From contig JAEVYY010000031.1 in NCBI GenBank assembly GCA_023392535.1, forward strand, positions 1 to 64,000: a stretch of DNA of 64,000 nt, in the 5' to 3' direction. The position numbers and the translations under genes were made by a program. Below are positions 7,593-15,136 of this stretch, piece by piece. The first letter of the stretch is position 1. Every line of letters begins with the position of its first letter. Below the pieces are notes generated by a model, which was not told the DNA's origin, searched no databases, and saw only the letters and a list, made by a program, of their open reading frames with translations. The stretch is from Bacillota bacterium (GTDB lineage Bacteria > Bacillota > Clostridia > Lachnospirales > Lachnospiraceae).

Positions 7593-9680
7593 ATGTTTAA
7601 AACTTTTAGTATGGATTTGGCAGGACGTAAGCTTTCTGTAGATATCGGAAGAGTAGGTAAACAGGCCAATGGATGTGCATTGATGCACTATGGAGACACT
7701 ACGGTGCTTTCAGCAGTTACAGCTTCAGAAAAACCTAGAGAAGGTATTGATTTTTTCCCACTGAGTGTTGAATATGAAGAAAAGCTATACGCGGTCGGTA
7801 AAATACCGGGAGGATTTAATAAGCGAGAAGGGAAGGCTTCTGAAAATGCGGTATTAACATCGCGTGTGATTGATAGGCCTATGCGTCCTTTATTTCCAAA
7901 AGACTATAGAAATGATGTTACTTTAAACAATATGGTAATGTCAGTCGATCCTGAGTGTCGCCCGGAATTAACAGCCATGCTTGGTTCTGCTTTGGTTACA
8001 AGTATTTCTGATATCCCTTTTGATGGACCATGTGCTACTACGCAAATTGGTATGGTAGATGGCGAATTTATAGTGAATCCGACGCAGGAGCAGTGGAAAA
8101 ATGGTGACTTGAATCTGACAGTTGCTTCTACTAGTGAGAAAGTCATTATGATAGAGGCAGGAGCGAATGAGATCCCAGATGATAAAATGATTGAAGGAAT
8201 TTACAAAGCGCATGAGATCAATCAGACAATCATTGCATTTATGAAACAAATAGTAGAAGAGGTTGGCAAACCAAAACATGAATATACAAGTTGTGCAGTT
8301 CCACAAGAGCTTTTTCATGCGATCATGGAAATTGTACCACCTTCAGAAATGGAATTGGCTGTATTTACAGATGAAAAGCAGGTACGTGAAGAGAATATCA
8401 GAGTAATCAAAGCTAAATTAGAAGAGGCGTTTGCAGAGAAAGAAGAATGGCTTGCAGTTTTAGGTGAAGCAATCTATCAATACCAGAAGAAGACAGTTCG
8501 AAAGATGATTTTAAAAGACCACAAACGTCCAGACGGTCGTGCAGTTACAGAAATCAGATCGCTCGCAGCCGAAATTGATATTATACCAAGAGTGCATGGT
8601 TCGGCGATGTTCACGCGAGGACAAACTCAAATTTGTACCATTACAACATTAGCACCATTGTCAGAGTCACAAAGGGTGGATGGATTGGATTCCAATGAAA
8701 TTGCGAAAAGATATATGCATCATTATAATTTCCCTTCTTATTCAGTAGGAGAAACCAAAGTGAGCCGTGGACCTGGACGCCGTGAGATCGGTCATGGTTC
8801 TTTGGCAGAAAAAGCATTGATACCTGTACTACCTTCGGAAGAAGATTTCCCATATGCAATTCGAACTGTTTCGGAAACGTTTGAATCAAATGGTTCCACC
8901 TCACAGGCATCCATTTGTGCATCCACGATGTCACTTATGGCAGCGGGCGTACCAATTAAGAAACCGGTATCAGGCATTTCTTGTGGATTGGTTACTGGGG
9001 ACACCGATGATGATTATATCGTATTAACAGATATACAAGGTCTTGAAGATTTCTTTGGGGATATGGATTTTAAAGTTGCTGGAACGAAAGATGGTATTAC
9101 TGCTATTCAAATGGATATTAAAATTCATGGACTTACGAGACCGATTGTTGAGGAAGCAATTGTTAAGACCAGACAGGCAAGGGAGACTATATTTAAGGTA
9201 ATGGAAAGCGCTATAGATGCACCAAGAGCAGCGGTGGGTGAATATGCGCCTAAAATTATACAAATCAAAATTAATCCAGAGAAAATTGGTGATGTCGTGG
9301 GACAGCGTGGAAAGACAATCAATGCTATTATCGAACAAACTGGCGTAAAAATGGATATTAGTGATGAAGGCGCAGTGTCTATCTGTGGTACCGACAAAGC
9401 AATGATGGAGAAAGCAATTGATCTTGTAAAAATTATTACAACTGATTTTCAGGAAGGTCAAATCTTTACGGGTAAAGTTATTAGTATGAAAGATTTTGGT
9501 GCTTTTATTGAATTTGCACCTGGTAAAGAGGGAATGGTTCATATTTCGAAGATTGCCAAAGAAAGAATTAATCATGTAGAAGATGTACTTACTTTGGGTG
9601 ATACCGTTACCGTTGTTTGTCTGGGTAAAGATAAGATGGGACGTATTAGTTTTTCTATGAAAGATGTTGCACAACAATAA
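7593..9680 (+). CDS. pnp: Polyribonucleotide nucleotidyltransferase (PNPase)
   Basis: PNPase is the phosphorolytic 3'-5' exoribonuclease of mRNA decay and works as a trimer. The 695 residues comprise two RNase PH domains separated by an all-alpha linker, with FTRGQTQ and GPGRREIGHG in the second, then a KH domain (about 555-615, GDVVGQRGKTINAIIEQTG) and an S1 domain (about 620-690, GKVISMKDFGAFIEF). The ATG follows AAAGGAGAGATTGAGAT. It is transcribed separately from rpsO behind a structured leader and closed by a strong terminator. Confidence 0.97.
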   Translation: MFKTFSMDLAGRKLSVDIGRVGKQANGCALMHYGDTTVLSAVTASEKPREGIDFFPLSVEYEEKLYAVGKIPGGFNKREGKASENAVLTSRVIDRPMRPLFPKDYRNDVTLNNMVMSVDPECRPELTAMLGSALVTSISDIPFDGPCATTQIGMVDGEFIVNPTQEQWKNGDLNLTVASTSEKVIMIEAGANEIPDDKMIEGIYKAHEINQTIIAFMKQIVEEVGKPKHEYTSCAVPQELFHAIMEIVPPSEMELAVFTDEKQVREENIRVIKAKLEEAFAEKEEWLAVLGEAIYQYQKKTVRKMILKDHKRPDGRAVTEIRSLAAEIDIIPRVHGSAMFTRGQTQICTITTLAPLSESQRVDGLDSNEIAKRYMHHYNFPSYSVGETKVSRGPGRREIGHGSLAEKALIPVLPSEEDFPYAIRTVSETFESNGSTSQASICASTMSLMAAGVPIKKPVSGISCGLVTGDTDDDYIVLTDIQGLEDFFGDMDFKVAGTKDGITAIQMDIKIHGLTRPIVEEAIVKTRQARETIFKVMESAIDAPRAAVGEYAPKIIQIKINPEKIGDVVGQRGKTINAIIEQTGVKMDISDEGAVSICGTDKAMMEKAIDLVKIITTDFQEGQIFTGKVISMKDFGAFIEFAPGKEGMVHISKIAKERINHVEDVLTLGDTVTVVCLGKDKMGRISFSMKDVAQQ

Positions 9681-9694
9681 AGGATACTATTAGG

Positions 9695-9729
9695 AAAGAG
9701 CTTAGACAAATAGTCTAAGCTCTTTTTTT
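9695..9729 (+). terminator. Terminator after pnp
   Basis: AAAGAGCTTAGAC (9695-9707) pairs with GTCTAAGCTCTTT (9713-9725), a five-base loop, then a run of T. Confidence 0.9.
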
Positions 9730-9740
9730 AGAGAAAGATA

Positions 9741-9769
9741 GTAATAAGTTGGACAGGATTTCATATACT
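9741..9769 (+). promoter_or_regulatory. Candidate sigma-E promoter of the spoIIIA operon
   Basis: GTAATAAG (9741-9748), 13 bases, then CATATACT (9762-9769). The latter matches the mother-cell sigma-E -10 consensus CATACAHT at seven of eight positions. spoIIIA is sigma-E dependent in B. subtilis. The predicted start (about 9776) would leave a very short leader, since the ribosome-binding site begins there. Confidence 0.45.
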
Positions 9770-9785
9770 GATGTAAGAGGTGGAC

Positions 9786-10724
9786 ATGGATATTTATAGC
9801 ATTGAAGAACTTTTTCCTGACTATTTAAGGTTCTTGTGGAAAGAAGTTGAGAAACATAAAAAAAAATTACAAGAAATCAGAATACGAGCAAACCAACCCG
9901 TTATGCTTTATATAGACAGAGAAGAATTTTTTCTGGATTGTAAAGGGAATTTACAAAAAAATAGAGATTCTTCTTTTAAGGGTTCAATAGAGGATATTCG
10001 AAGTATTTTAAATCATTTATGTCAATATTCACTTTATGCTTATGAGGAAGAATTGAGGCAAGGGTATTTTACAATTCAGGGAGGGCATAGGGTAGGAATA
10101 GCGGGACAGGTTATACAGGAACAAAACAGGGTAAAGAATATCAAATATATTTCTAGTATCAATATTAGGATTGCACATGAGATTAAAGGAGCAGCAAATG
10201 CAGTACTTCCATATATCTATCACCAAAATGAAATATATAATACAATGATAATTTCAAATCCGGGATGTGGGAAAACGACTTTATTACGGGATTTGATCAG
10301 GCAAATATCAGATGGAAATCAATTTGGTTATGGAAGAAATGTAGGTGTTGTAGATGAAAGATCAGAAATAGGAGGTTCTTATATGGGAGTCCCACAGAAT
10401 GATGTTGGAATGAGGACAGATATCTTAGATGCCTGTCCGAAAGTAGTTGGAATGATGATGCTGATACGTTCCATGGCACCACGTGTGGTAGCAATTGATG
10501 AGATAGGGAGTGCGGATGATTTACAGGCACTGCATAGTGTATTGCAATGCGGCTGTCGACTGATTGTGACGGTACACGGAGATTCCCTTAATGAAATAAA
10601 AGAAAAAGAACTATTCAGACCAATTATGAAAAATAGCATGTTTGAACGATTTATCATTTTAGGAAATCAAAAAAAAGCATGTATGGTACAAGAAATTTGT
10701 GATGCCAATGGGAAAGTAATATGA
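9786..10724 (+). CDS. spoIIIAA: Stage III sporulation protein AA (secretion-type ATPase)
   Basis: SpoIIIAA is the mother-cell ATPase of the SpoIIIA-SpoIIQ channel that links mother cell and forespore during engulfment. It resembles type II/IV secretion ATPases. Walker A is NPGCGKTT (about residues 158-165), with the downstream motifs VVDERSEIGG, GMMMLIRSMAPRVVAIDEIG and VTVHGDS. I took ATG 9786 (312 residues), five bases after AGAGG. A GTG two codons earlier is in frame. It overlaps spoIIIAB by four bases (ATGA). Confidence 0.95.
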   Translation: MDIYSIEELFPDYLRFLWKEVEKHKKKLQEIRIRANQPVMLYIDREEFFLDCKGNLQKNRDSSFKGSIEDIRSILNHLCQYSLYAYEEELRQGYFTIQGGHRVGIAGQVIQEQNRVKNIKYISSINIRIAHEIKGAANAVLPYIYHQNEIYNTMIISNPGCGKTTLLRDLIRQISDGNQFGYGRNVGVVDERSEIGGSYMGVPQNDVGMRTDILDACPKVVGMMMLIRSMAPRVVAIDEIGSADDLQALHSVLQCGCRLIVTVHGDSLNEIKEKELFRPIMKNSMFERFIILGNQKKACMVQEICDANGKVI

Positions 10725-11248
10725 AAATAATAATTCAATTAATTGCATCCTTATGTATGATATCAGGTACCACTGGTTTAGGATATTATCTCAGCTTTGA
10801 TTATAAGAGGAGTATAAAAGAATTACAATACATAAGTCAAATACTTGAGATGTTAAAGCAAGAAATTGCTTATAGCCGGATCCCTTTTTCTGAAGCTTGT
10901 AATCAGATTGCAAAACGTGTAAAAGAACCATACAAAGAGTTCTTAAATTCCGTTTACGTAAGAATGCTGAAACATAGAGGAGAAAATATAAGAACTGTTT
11001 GGGATGAAAGTGTGCAAATTTTATTGAAAAATAGTTATTTACCTAAAAACAGTATCGAATATTTAAAAGAAGTGGTGGATGGATTAGGTTTTATAGATAG
11101 CGAAATGCAACTCCAAAAAATTACGTTTCAAATGGAACAGATTGAAAGTGAAATACTAAGGCGCAAAAAACACCAGGAAAATAAGAGCAGGGTATATCTT
11201 TCGATTGGGATTATGAGCGGCATTTTGGGAATCATAATTTTCATTTGA
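10721..11248 (+). CDS. spoIIIAB: Stage III sporulation protein AB
   Basis: SpoIIIAB resembles GspF-type inner-membrane proteins and is part of the SpoIIIA channel. The 175 residues start with a hydrophobic segment (about 3-24, with SGTTGLGYYLSF) and finish with another (about 155-175), enclosing a helical soluble region with the family stretch LKQEIAYSRIPFSEACNQIA. The start overlaps the spoIIIAA stop as ATGA, implying translational coupling. Confidence 0.93.
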   Translation: MKIIIQLIASLCMISGTTGLGYYLSFDYKRSIKELQYISQILEMLKQEIAYSRIPFSEACNQIAKRVKEPYKEFLNSVYVRMLKHRGENIRTVWDESVQILLKNSYLPKNSIEYLKEVVDGLGFIDSEMQLQKITFQMEQIESEILRRKKHQENKSRVYLSIGIMSGILGIIIFI

Positions 11249-11281
11249 GTGATATTTTAAGGCTGTACACAGGGAGGATAC

Positions 11282-11476
11282 ATGGGAGTAAATCTAATAT
11301 TTAAAATAGCGGCAGTGGGGATTCTGGTTACTATCTTAGGACAGGTATTAAAACATAGCGGGAGAGAAGAACAAGCTTTTTTGGTCAGCCTCGCTGGATT
11401 GATACTTGTACTATCCTGGATCATCCCATACATATATGAATTATTTGTAACAATTCGCAATCTGTTTGAATTATAG
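11282..11476 (+). CDS. spoIIIAC: Stage III sporulation protein AC
   Basis: A 64-residue, two-helix membrane protein of the SpoIIIA complex, of the normal length for the family. It begins MGVNLIFKIAAVGILVTILGQ and continues SGREEQAFLVSLAGLILVLSW, both recognisable family segments. GGGAGGATAC precedes the ATG. It lies between spoIIIAB and spoIIIAD in the usual order. Confidence 0.93.
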   Translation: MGVNLIFKIAAVGILVTILGQVLKHSGREEQAFLVSLAGLILVLSWIIPYIYELFVTIRNLFEL

Positions 11477-11485
11477 AGGTAGAAA

Positions 11486-11878
11486 ATGGAAATTGTAAAG
11501 ATAGGTGTTGTTGGAATGGTTGGCGTTCTATTGGCAATCCAGTTTAAAAGTAATAAACCTGAATATAGTTATTTAATAGGATTCGGGATATGTCTATTCA
11601 TTTTCTTGACCTCTTTAAGATATATAGCGAATTTATTAGAACAGATTAATGGTCTGCAAATACTATTTGAGGATAACTATAGTTATTTTAAAATATTATT
11701 AAAAGTGATTGGAATTACTTATGTTTGCGAATTCTGTTCTGGAATCTGCAATGATTCTGGATATAAATCTATTGCAAATCAAATCGAAGTTTTTGGAAAA
11801 ATATCTATCCTATTATCTGGGATGCCAATTTTATTATCCTTGATACATACAATACAGCAATTTGCAGGTGGGAGTTAA
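11486..11878 (+). CDS. spoIIIAD: Stage III sporulation protein AD
   Basis: A 130-residue multi-pass membrane protein of the SpoIIIA complex. Hydrophobic segments lie at about 3-20, 30-50, 68-85 and 105-127. Family landmarks are KSNKPEYSYLIGFG, FKILLKVIGITYVCEFCSGIC and the GYKSIANQIEVFGK stretch. AGAGGTAGAAA precedes the ATG. It is nine bases after spoIIIAC in the same operon. Confidence 0.93.
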   Translation: MEIVKIGVVGMVGVLLAIQFKSNKPEYSYLIGFGICLFIFLTSLRYIANLLEQINGLQILFEDNYSYFKILLKVIGITYVCEFCSGICNDSGYKSIANQIEVFGKISILLSGMPILLSLIHTIQQFAGGS

Positions 11879-11905
11879 CTTGCATGTTTGGAAGGTCGCA
11901 TTGAT

Positions 11906-13063
11906 ATGAAAACATCGTTATGGATTTATCTGGTCTTTTTCATTTTTCTTAGTATGGGAATAAGTATACCGATATATGCAAAGGAGGATAATACACAGAA
12001 TAGTGATATTGAGAGTACAACACTGCAGGAATTGGAGCTTGGAAATATAGATAGACAATTAAAAGAATTATTTCCGGATAATACAATACAGTTTTCACAA
12101 TTGGTAGGAGACATCATTAGTGGAAAAGTTACATTAAGTCTGAATTTAATAATAAAAATCTTAAAGTATGGAGTAGAGGGAAATGTAGGAGAAATGAAAA
12201 AAATAGGAATTTCTATTTTATTAATTGGTATTATTGCCTCTCTTTTCTCTAATTTCAGTAAAATATTTGAAAATCATCAAATTGCGGATATTAGTTTCTA
12301 TTTTTTGTATATGTTATTAATGCTGATTCTTCTTTTGACCTTTAAGAACACCATGTTAATAGCCTTGGAAACAATTGAGAATGCAGTCCTTTTTTTGAAG
12401 ATATTGGTACCTACTTTTTTTACGATCGTAGGATTGACATCGGCATCTATGACGGCAATGGTTTTTTATCAATTCATGTTTGTTATTATTGTGGTTGTGG
12501 AAAGTATTCTATCAGCAGTTTTGATTCCTGCAACAAGTGGTTGTGTCTTTTTGTCTCTGATCAATGGTCTGGGAGATGAGGAAAGATTGACGCCCTTGAT
12601 TGAATTAATACAGAAAGGAATTCAGGGAAGCCTAAAATTGATTATGGGTTGTGTAGGCGGGATTGGTTTTTTCCAATCAATGATAACTCCTGTTATTGAT
12701 GGCGTTAAGACAGCGGCCATTCAAAAAACAATATCAGCAATACCAGGAATTGGTGGTGTTGCCGACTCTGTAACAGAGGTAGTATTAGGATCCACAATTT
12801 TAATAAAAAATAGTGTTGGACTTGCATTTGTTATTTTGTTATTGACTATTTGTATTATACCTATGATTAGAATGGCATGTGTCAGTGTGATGTTGAAGGT
12901 AAGCGCTGCATTGATTGGAATTGTTACGGACAAGAGAATGACGGCATCTGCAAATCAGGTGGGAGATGGTACGATGTTACTACTTCGTATTGTGGCAACT
13001 GCAATCGCTCTCTTTGTTATAACGATAGCCATTGTTATTTCTGCAACGAACAGGGGTATGTGA
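11906..13063 (+). CDS. spoIIIAE: Stage III sporulation protein AE
   Basis: SpoIIIAE is the large polytopic membrane protein of the SpoIIIA channel. I chose ATG 11906, giving a signal-peptide-like start (MKTSLWIYLVFFIFLSMG, likely cleaved near IYAKE) and 385 residues. GGAAGG lies ten bases upstream. A TTG at 11888 in frame is the alternative. After an acidic extracytoplasmic segment there are seven or so hydrophobic segments, with ILVPTFFTIVGL, ATSGCVFLSLINGLGD and AIPGIGGVADSVTEVVLGS as family motifs. The order follows B. subtilis. Confidence 0.94.
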   Translation: MKTSLWIYLVFFIFLSMGISIPIYAKEDNTQNSDIESTTLQELELGNIDRQLKELFPDNTIQFSQLVGDIISGKVTLSLNLIIKILKYGVEGNVGEMKKIGISILLIGIIASLFSNFSKIFENHQIADISFYFLYMLLMLILLLTFKNTMLIALETIENAVLFLKILVPTFFTIVGLTSASMTAMVFYQFMFVIIVVVESILSAVLIPATSGCVFLSLINGLGDEERLTPLIELIQKGIQGSLKLIMGCVGGIGFFQSMITPVIDGVKTAAIQKTISAIPGIGGVADSVTEVVLGSTILIKNSVGLAFVILLLTICIIPMIRMACVSVMLKVSAALIGIVTDKRMTASANQVGDGTMLLLRIVATAIALFVITIAIVISATNRGM

Positions 13064-13066
13064 AGG

Positions 13067-13639
13067 ATGAATTCATTATTGGAAGTATTGGGTAGGATAG
13101 GAATTTTTATTGTTTTAGTGCAAACACTTCTTCATTTTAAAGCAAATGAAAATTATGAAAAGTACATTATGATGCTTACTAATATTATGATTTTGTCAAT
13201 GCTTATCATTCCCGTTATCAGTATTTTTAAAAAAAATATACCACAAGAAATGAATGAAAAGATTGCTTTTTATCAAAACCAACTAACGGAAATTGAAAGC
13301 GAAAATTTGATGGAACAAAAATTAACGGATGATAAATTGATCCAAAACCAGATTATAGTCGCTTATGGAGAGGAAATAAAGGCTAAAATCAACAAGGCAT
13401 CTTCGGACAACGAATATGAAGTGAAAGCAGTAAAAGTAGATGGTGTAAATTCGGATGGTAGTTACGAGGAAGAAAAATTGCGGATTCAGGTCATAGTAAG
13501 TGAAAAAACGCAAAAAGATAAAATACAAATAAAAAAAGTTGAATTATCTGGTAGCAAAGAGCAGGAAAAAAAACTAAAATCATCTTATGCTGAAATATTA
13601 GGAATAAACGAGATGTATGTGGAGGTGGAGATCATCTGA
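13067..13639 (+). CDS. spoIIIAF: Stage III sporulation protein AF
   Basis: SpoIIIAF has two N-terminal membrane helices (about 9-25 and 33-52) followed by a soluble domain thought to form a ring-building fold like that of secretin-associated proteins. The 190 residues fit the family. It starts three bases after spoIIIAE. The C-terminus (EMYVEVEII) is encoded by a GGAGGTGGAG stretch that doubles as the spoIIIAG ribosome-binding site. Confidence 0.9.
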   Translation: MNSLLEVLGRIGIFIVLVQTLLHFKANENYEKYIMMLTNIMILSMLIIPVISIFKKNIPQEMNEKIAFYQNQLTEIESENLMEQKLTDDKLIQNQIIVAYGEEIKAKINKASSDNEYEVKAVKVDGVNSDGSYEEEKLRIQVIVSEKTQKDKIQIKKVELSGSKEQEKKLKSSYAEILGINEMYVEVEII

Positions 13640-14307
13640 ATAAAGATAAAATGAAAGATTGGATCAGCCAACAAAAAATTGGAAAAGATACTTACATCAT
13701 TATGATACTTGCGGGCATCTTGCTATTTATCATAGCCCTACCAATAAAAGATACCCCAAAAGTGCAAAAAGATACGGGTCAATTAACAGACGCAAAATCT
13801 ATACAAAGTATTTTGCCTATGAATGATATGACAGGTGAAGAAGGTAAAAATATGGATGCAGCACTTACACAGAATGAAATGAATAGGATCGATACCAATG
13901 ATTTGGACAGCTATGTGCAACATCTGGAAGCCAAATTAGAAAAAATTTTGGGTACGATGGAAGGTGTAGGTAGTGTTAAAGTAATGATAACAGTAAATTC
14001 TTCCGGGGAGCAGATTGTAGAAAAAGATGTACCAAACAGTAAATCGCTTACGACGGAATCTGATTCGGATGGAGGAAACCGGAGTGTGAACGAATATGAT
14101 AATAAAGAAAGCACGGTGTATATTGTCGATGGTAGCGGAAGTCAGGTGCCTTATGTAGTGAAGCAGTTGGAACCTGCCATTGAGGGTGTCATGATAGTAG
14201 CGCAAGGAGGTGGGAACGCAATTGTAAATAAAAACATTACGGAGGTAGTGCAGGCATTATTCGGAATAGAACCACATAAAATTGTGGTTATGAAGATGAA
14301 AAGTTAG
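13636..14307 (+). CDS. spoIIIAG: Stage III sporulation protein AG (probable CTG start)
   Basis: SpoIIIAG forms the large ring of the mother-cell side of the feeding-tube channel. It has one membrane helix (about residues 22-39), then a variable linker and the ring-building domain starting near LEKILGTMEGVGSVKVMITV and ending EVVQALFGIEPHKIVVMKM. The first ATG is at 13651, but GGAGGTGGAG (13621-13630) is 20 bases from it. The same site is five bases before an in-frame CTG at 13636, which overlaps the spoIIIAF stop as CTGA. I therefore favour CTG; ATG 13651 is the conservative choice. A terminator follows, and spoIIIAH is not adjacent. Confidence 0.88.
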   Translation: MNKDKMKDWISQQKIGKDTYIIMILAGILLFIIALPIKDTPKVQKDTGQLTDAKSIQSILPMNDMTGEEGKNMDAALTQNEMNRIDTNDLDSYVQHLEAKLEKILGTMEGVGSVKVMITVNSSGEQIVEKDVPNSKSLTTESDSDGGNRSVNEYDNKESTVYIVDGSGSQVPYVVKQLEPAIEGVMIVAQGGGNAIVNKNITEVVQALFGIEPHKIVVMKMKS

Positions 14308-14311
14308 AAAA

Positions 14312-14340
14312 AAATACCGGTGAAAAAATCACCGGTATTT
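14312..14340 (+). terminator. Bidirectional terminator between spoIIIAG and the opposing gene
   Basis: AAATACCGGTGA (14312-14323) pairs with TCACCGGTATTT (14329-14340) around AAAAA. It has A-rich sequence on the left and T-rich on the right, so it can serve both converging genes. Confidence 0.8.
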
Positions 14341-14352
14341 GGTCTTCTTTTG

Positions 14353-14877
14353 TTAGAGCTTGCTCATATATTCTTTTTTTAATCTGTTGAATTCCGATTC
14401 TAGGCGGTAATCATTTCGCTTTTTTAGGTATTCCACGATTCCTTCTTTCAAGGATGGTTTCACAAATTTAAAGATCCGATACAATAAACGTATCCCCCAA
14501 AACAGAGAAAAGAGAATAAAAATGAGTACATTTGAACCATAATCCCAGGTTACGGTAACATATGCGAAACAGAATAATATTAACATGTAATCGAAGAATT
14601 GATAAGATAGATTTTTTTTAATCGCCAGTCTTCGTTTTGCAAGTTCCAGAATCGTATTGTCGTCAAGCGTTTTAGTGTCAGGTACGCCATCAAATTCAAC
14701 ATTTGTTGAAGAATCAGCACTTTGTTCAATCGTTTCTACAGACATTAAATTTCCCTCCATAAATGGTAGCTTCATGCGAATCGTATCATCACAGATCCAC
14801 TCTGCCCGTTGATTTTTAACCAGCTGCCGGGCACGTTTCGGATAAGTCGATCCTAATGATAAATTACTATAATCCAC
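14353..14877 (-). CDS. Unknown two-helix membrane protein (2TM-like), unusual start
   Basis: I do not recognise a named family with certainty. From a GTG start the protein has 174 residues: a polar N-terminal half with conserved-looking NLSLGSTYPKRARQLV and EWICDDTIRMKLP, an amphipathic stretch (ILELAKRRLAIKKN), two membrane helices at about 95-112 and 117-137, and a basic helical tail. The pattern resembles 2TM-domain proteins. The GTG has no ribosome-binding site of its own. AGAGG lies before an ATG at 14900, in a frame that ends after seven codons (see 14878-14910). The gene is on the opposite strand inside the spoIIIA cluster, so it is transcribed against it. Confidence 0.7.
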   Translation of the reverse strand: MDYSNLSLGSTYPKRARQLVKNQRAEWICDDTIRMKLPFMEGNLMSVETIEQSADSSTNVEFDGVPDTKTLDDNTILELAKRRLAIKKNLSYQFFDYMLILFCFAYVTVTWDYGSNVLIFILFSLFWGIRLLYRIFKFVKPSLKEGIVEYLKKRNDYRLESEFNRLKKEYMSKL

Positions 14878-14910
14878 TACCGTAATTTTTTTGATATCAT
14901 ATCACCTCTT
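14878..14910 (-). other. Start region with A7 tract that throws the natural start out of frame
   Basis: Reading the minus strand, AAGAGGTGAT is followed by ATG (14900-14898) and MISKKLR then TAG, which overlaps the GTG used by the downstream frame. An A7 run (14892-14886) lies in this mini-ORF and contains the A-AAA-AAA slippery heptamer. A minus-one slip, or one extra A, would give MISKKITVVDYSNLSLG in frame with the main gene. This could be slippage, translational coupling or a sequence error. Confidence 0.55.
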
Positions 14911-14912
14911 TA

Positions 14913-14965
14913 TTTGTTTTTTATTATGGGTGTCTCCCCGTGCAGTTTGTTTTTTATTATGGGTG
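14913..14965 (-). repeat. Tandem 33-base repeat upstream of the minus-strand gene
   Basis: The same 20-base core (TTTGTTTTTTATTATGGGTG on the plus strand) occurs at 14913-14932 and 14946-14965, 33 bases apart, each followed by a C/T-rich segment ending in TGCAG. On the minus strand each copy reads CACCCATAATAAAAAACAAA and contains a -10-like CATAATA. It lies in the presumed promoter region of the 14353-14877 gene. Confidence 0.75.
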
Positions 14966-15136
14966 CCTTCCCCTCTCTGCAGGTAATATCATATCATAGT
15001 CTTACTGAATGCTCAAATATTTTAAAGAGGAATTTAGTTCCTTCACAATATTTGTTTCAATGCATATATAGATACTTTACTGAATAAAATAGTGGTAGTT
15101 AAAATGAAATCTTAATCGTGTAAAGGGGCGACTAGT

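Noticed and set aside
9024..9677. 217-codon open frame on the minus strand inside pnp
   Set aside because: It lies wholly antisense to PNPase, whose domains are intact. It has no ribosome-binding site and a composition expected from a complement.
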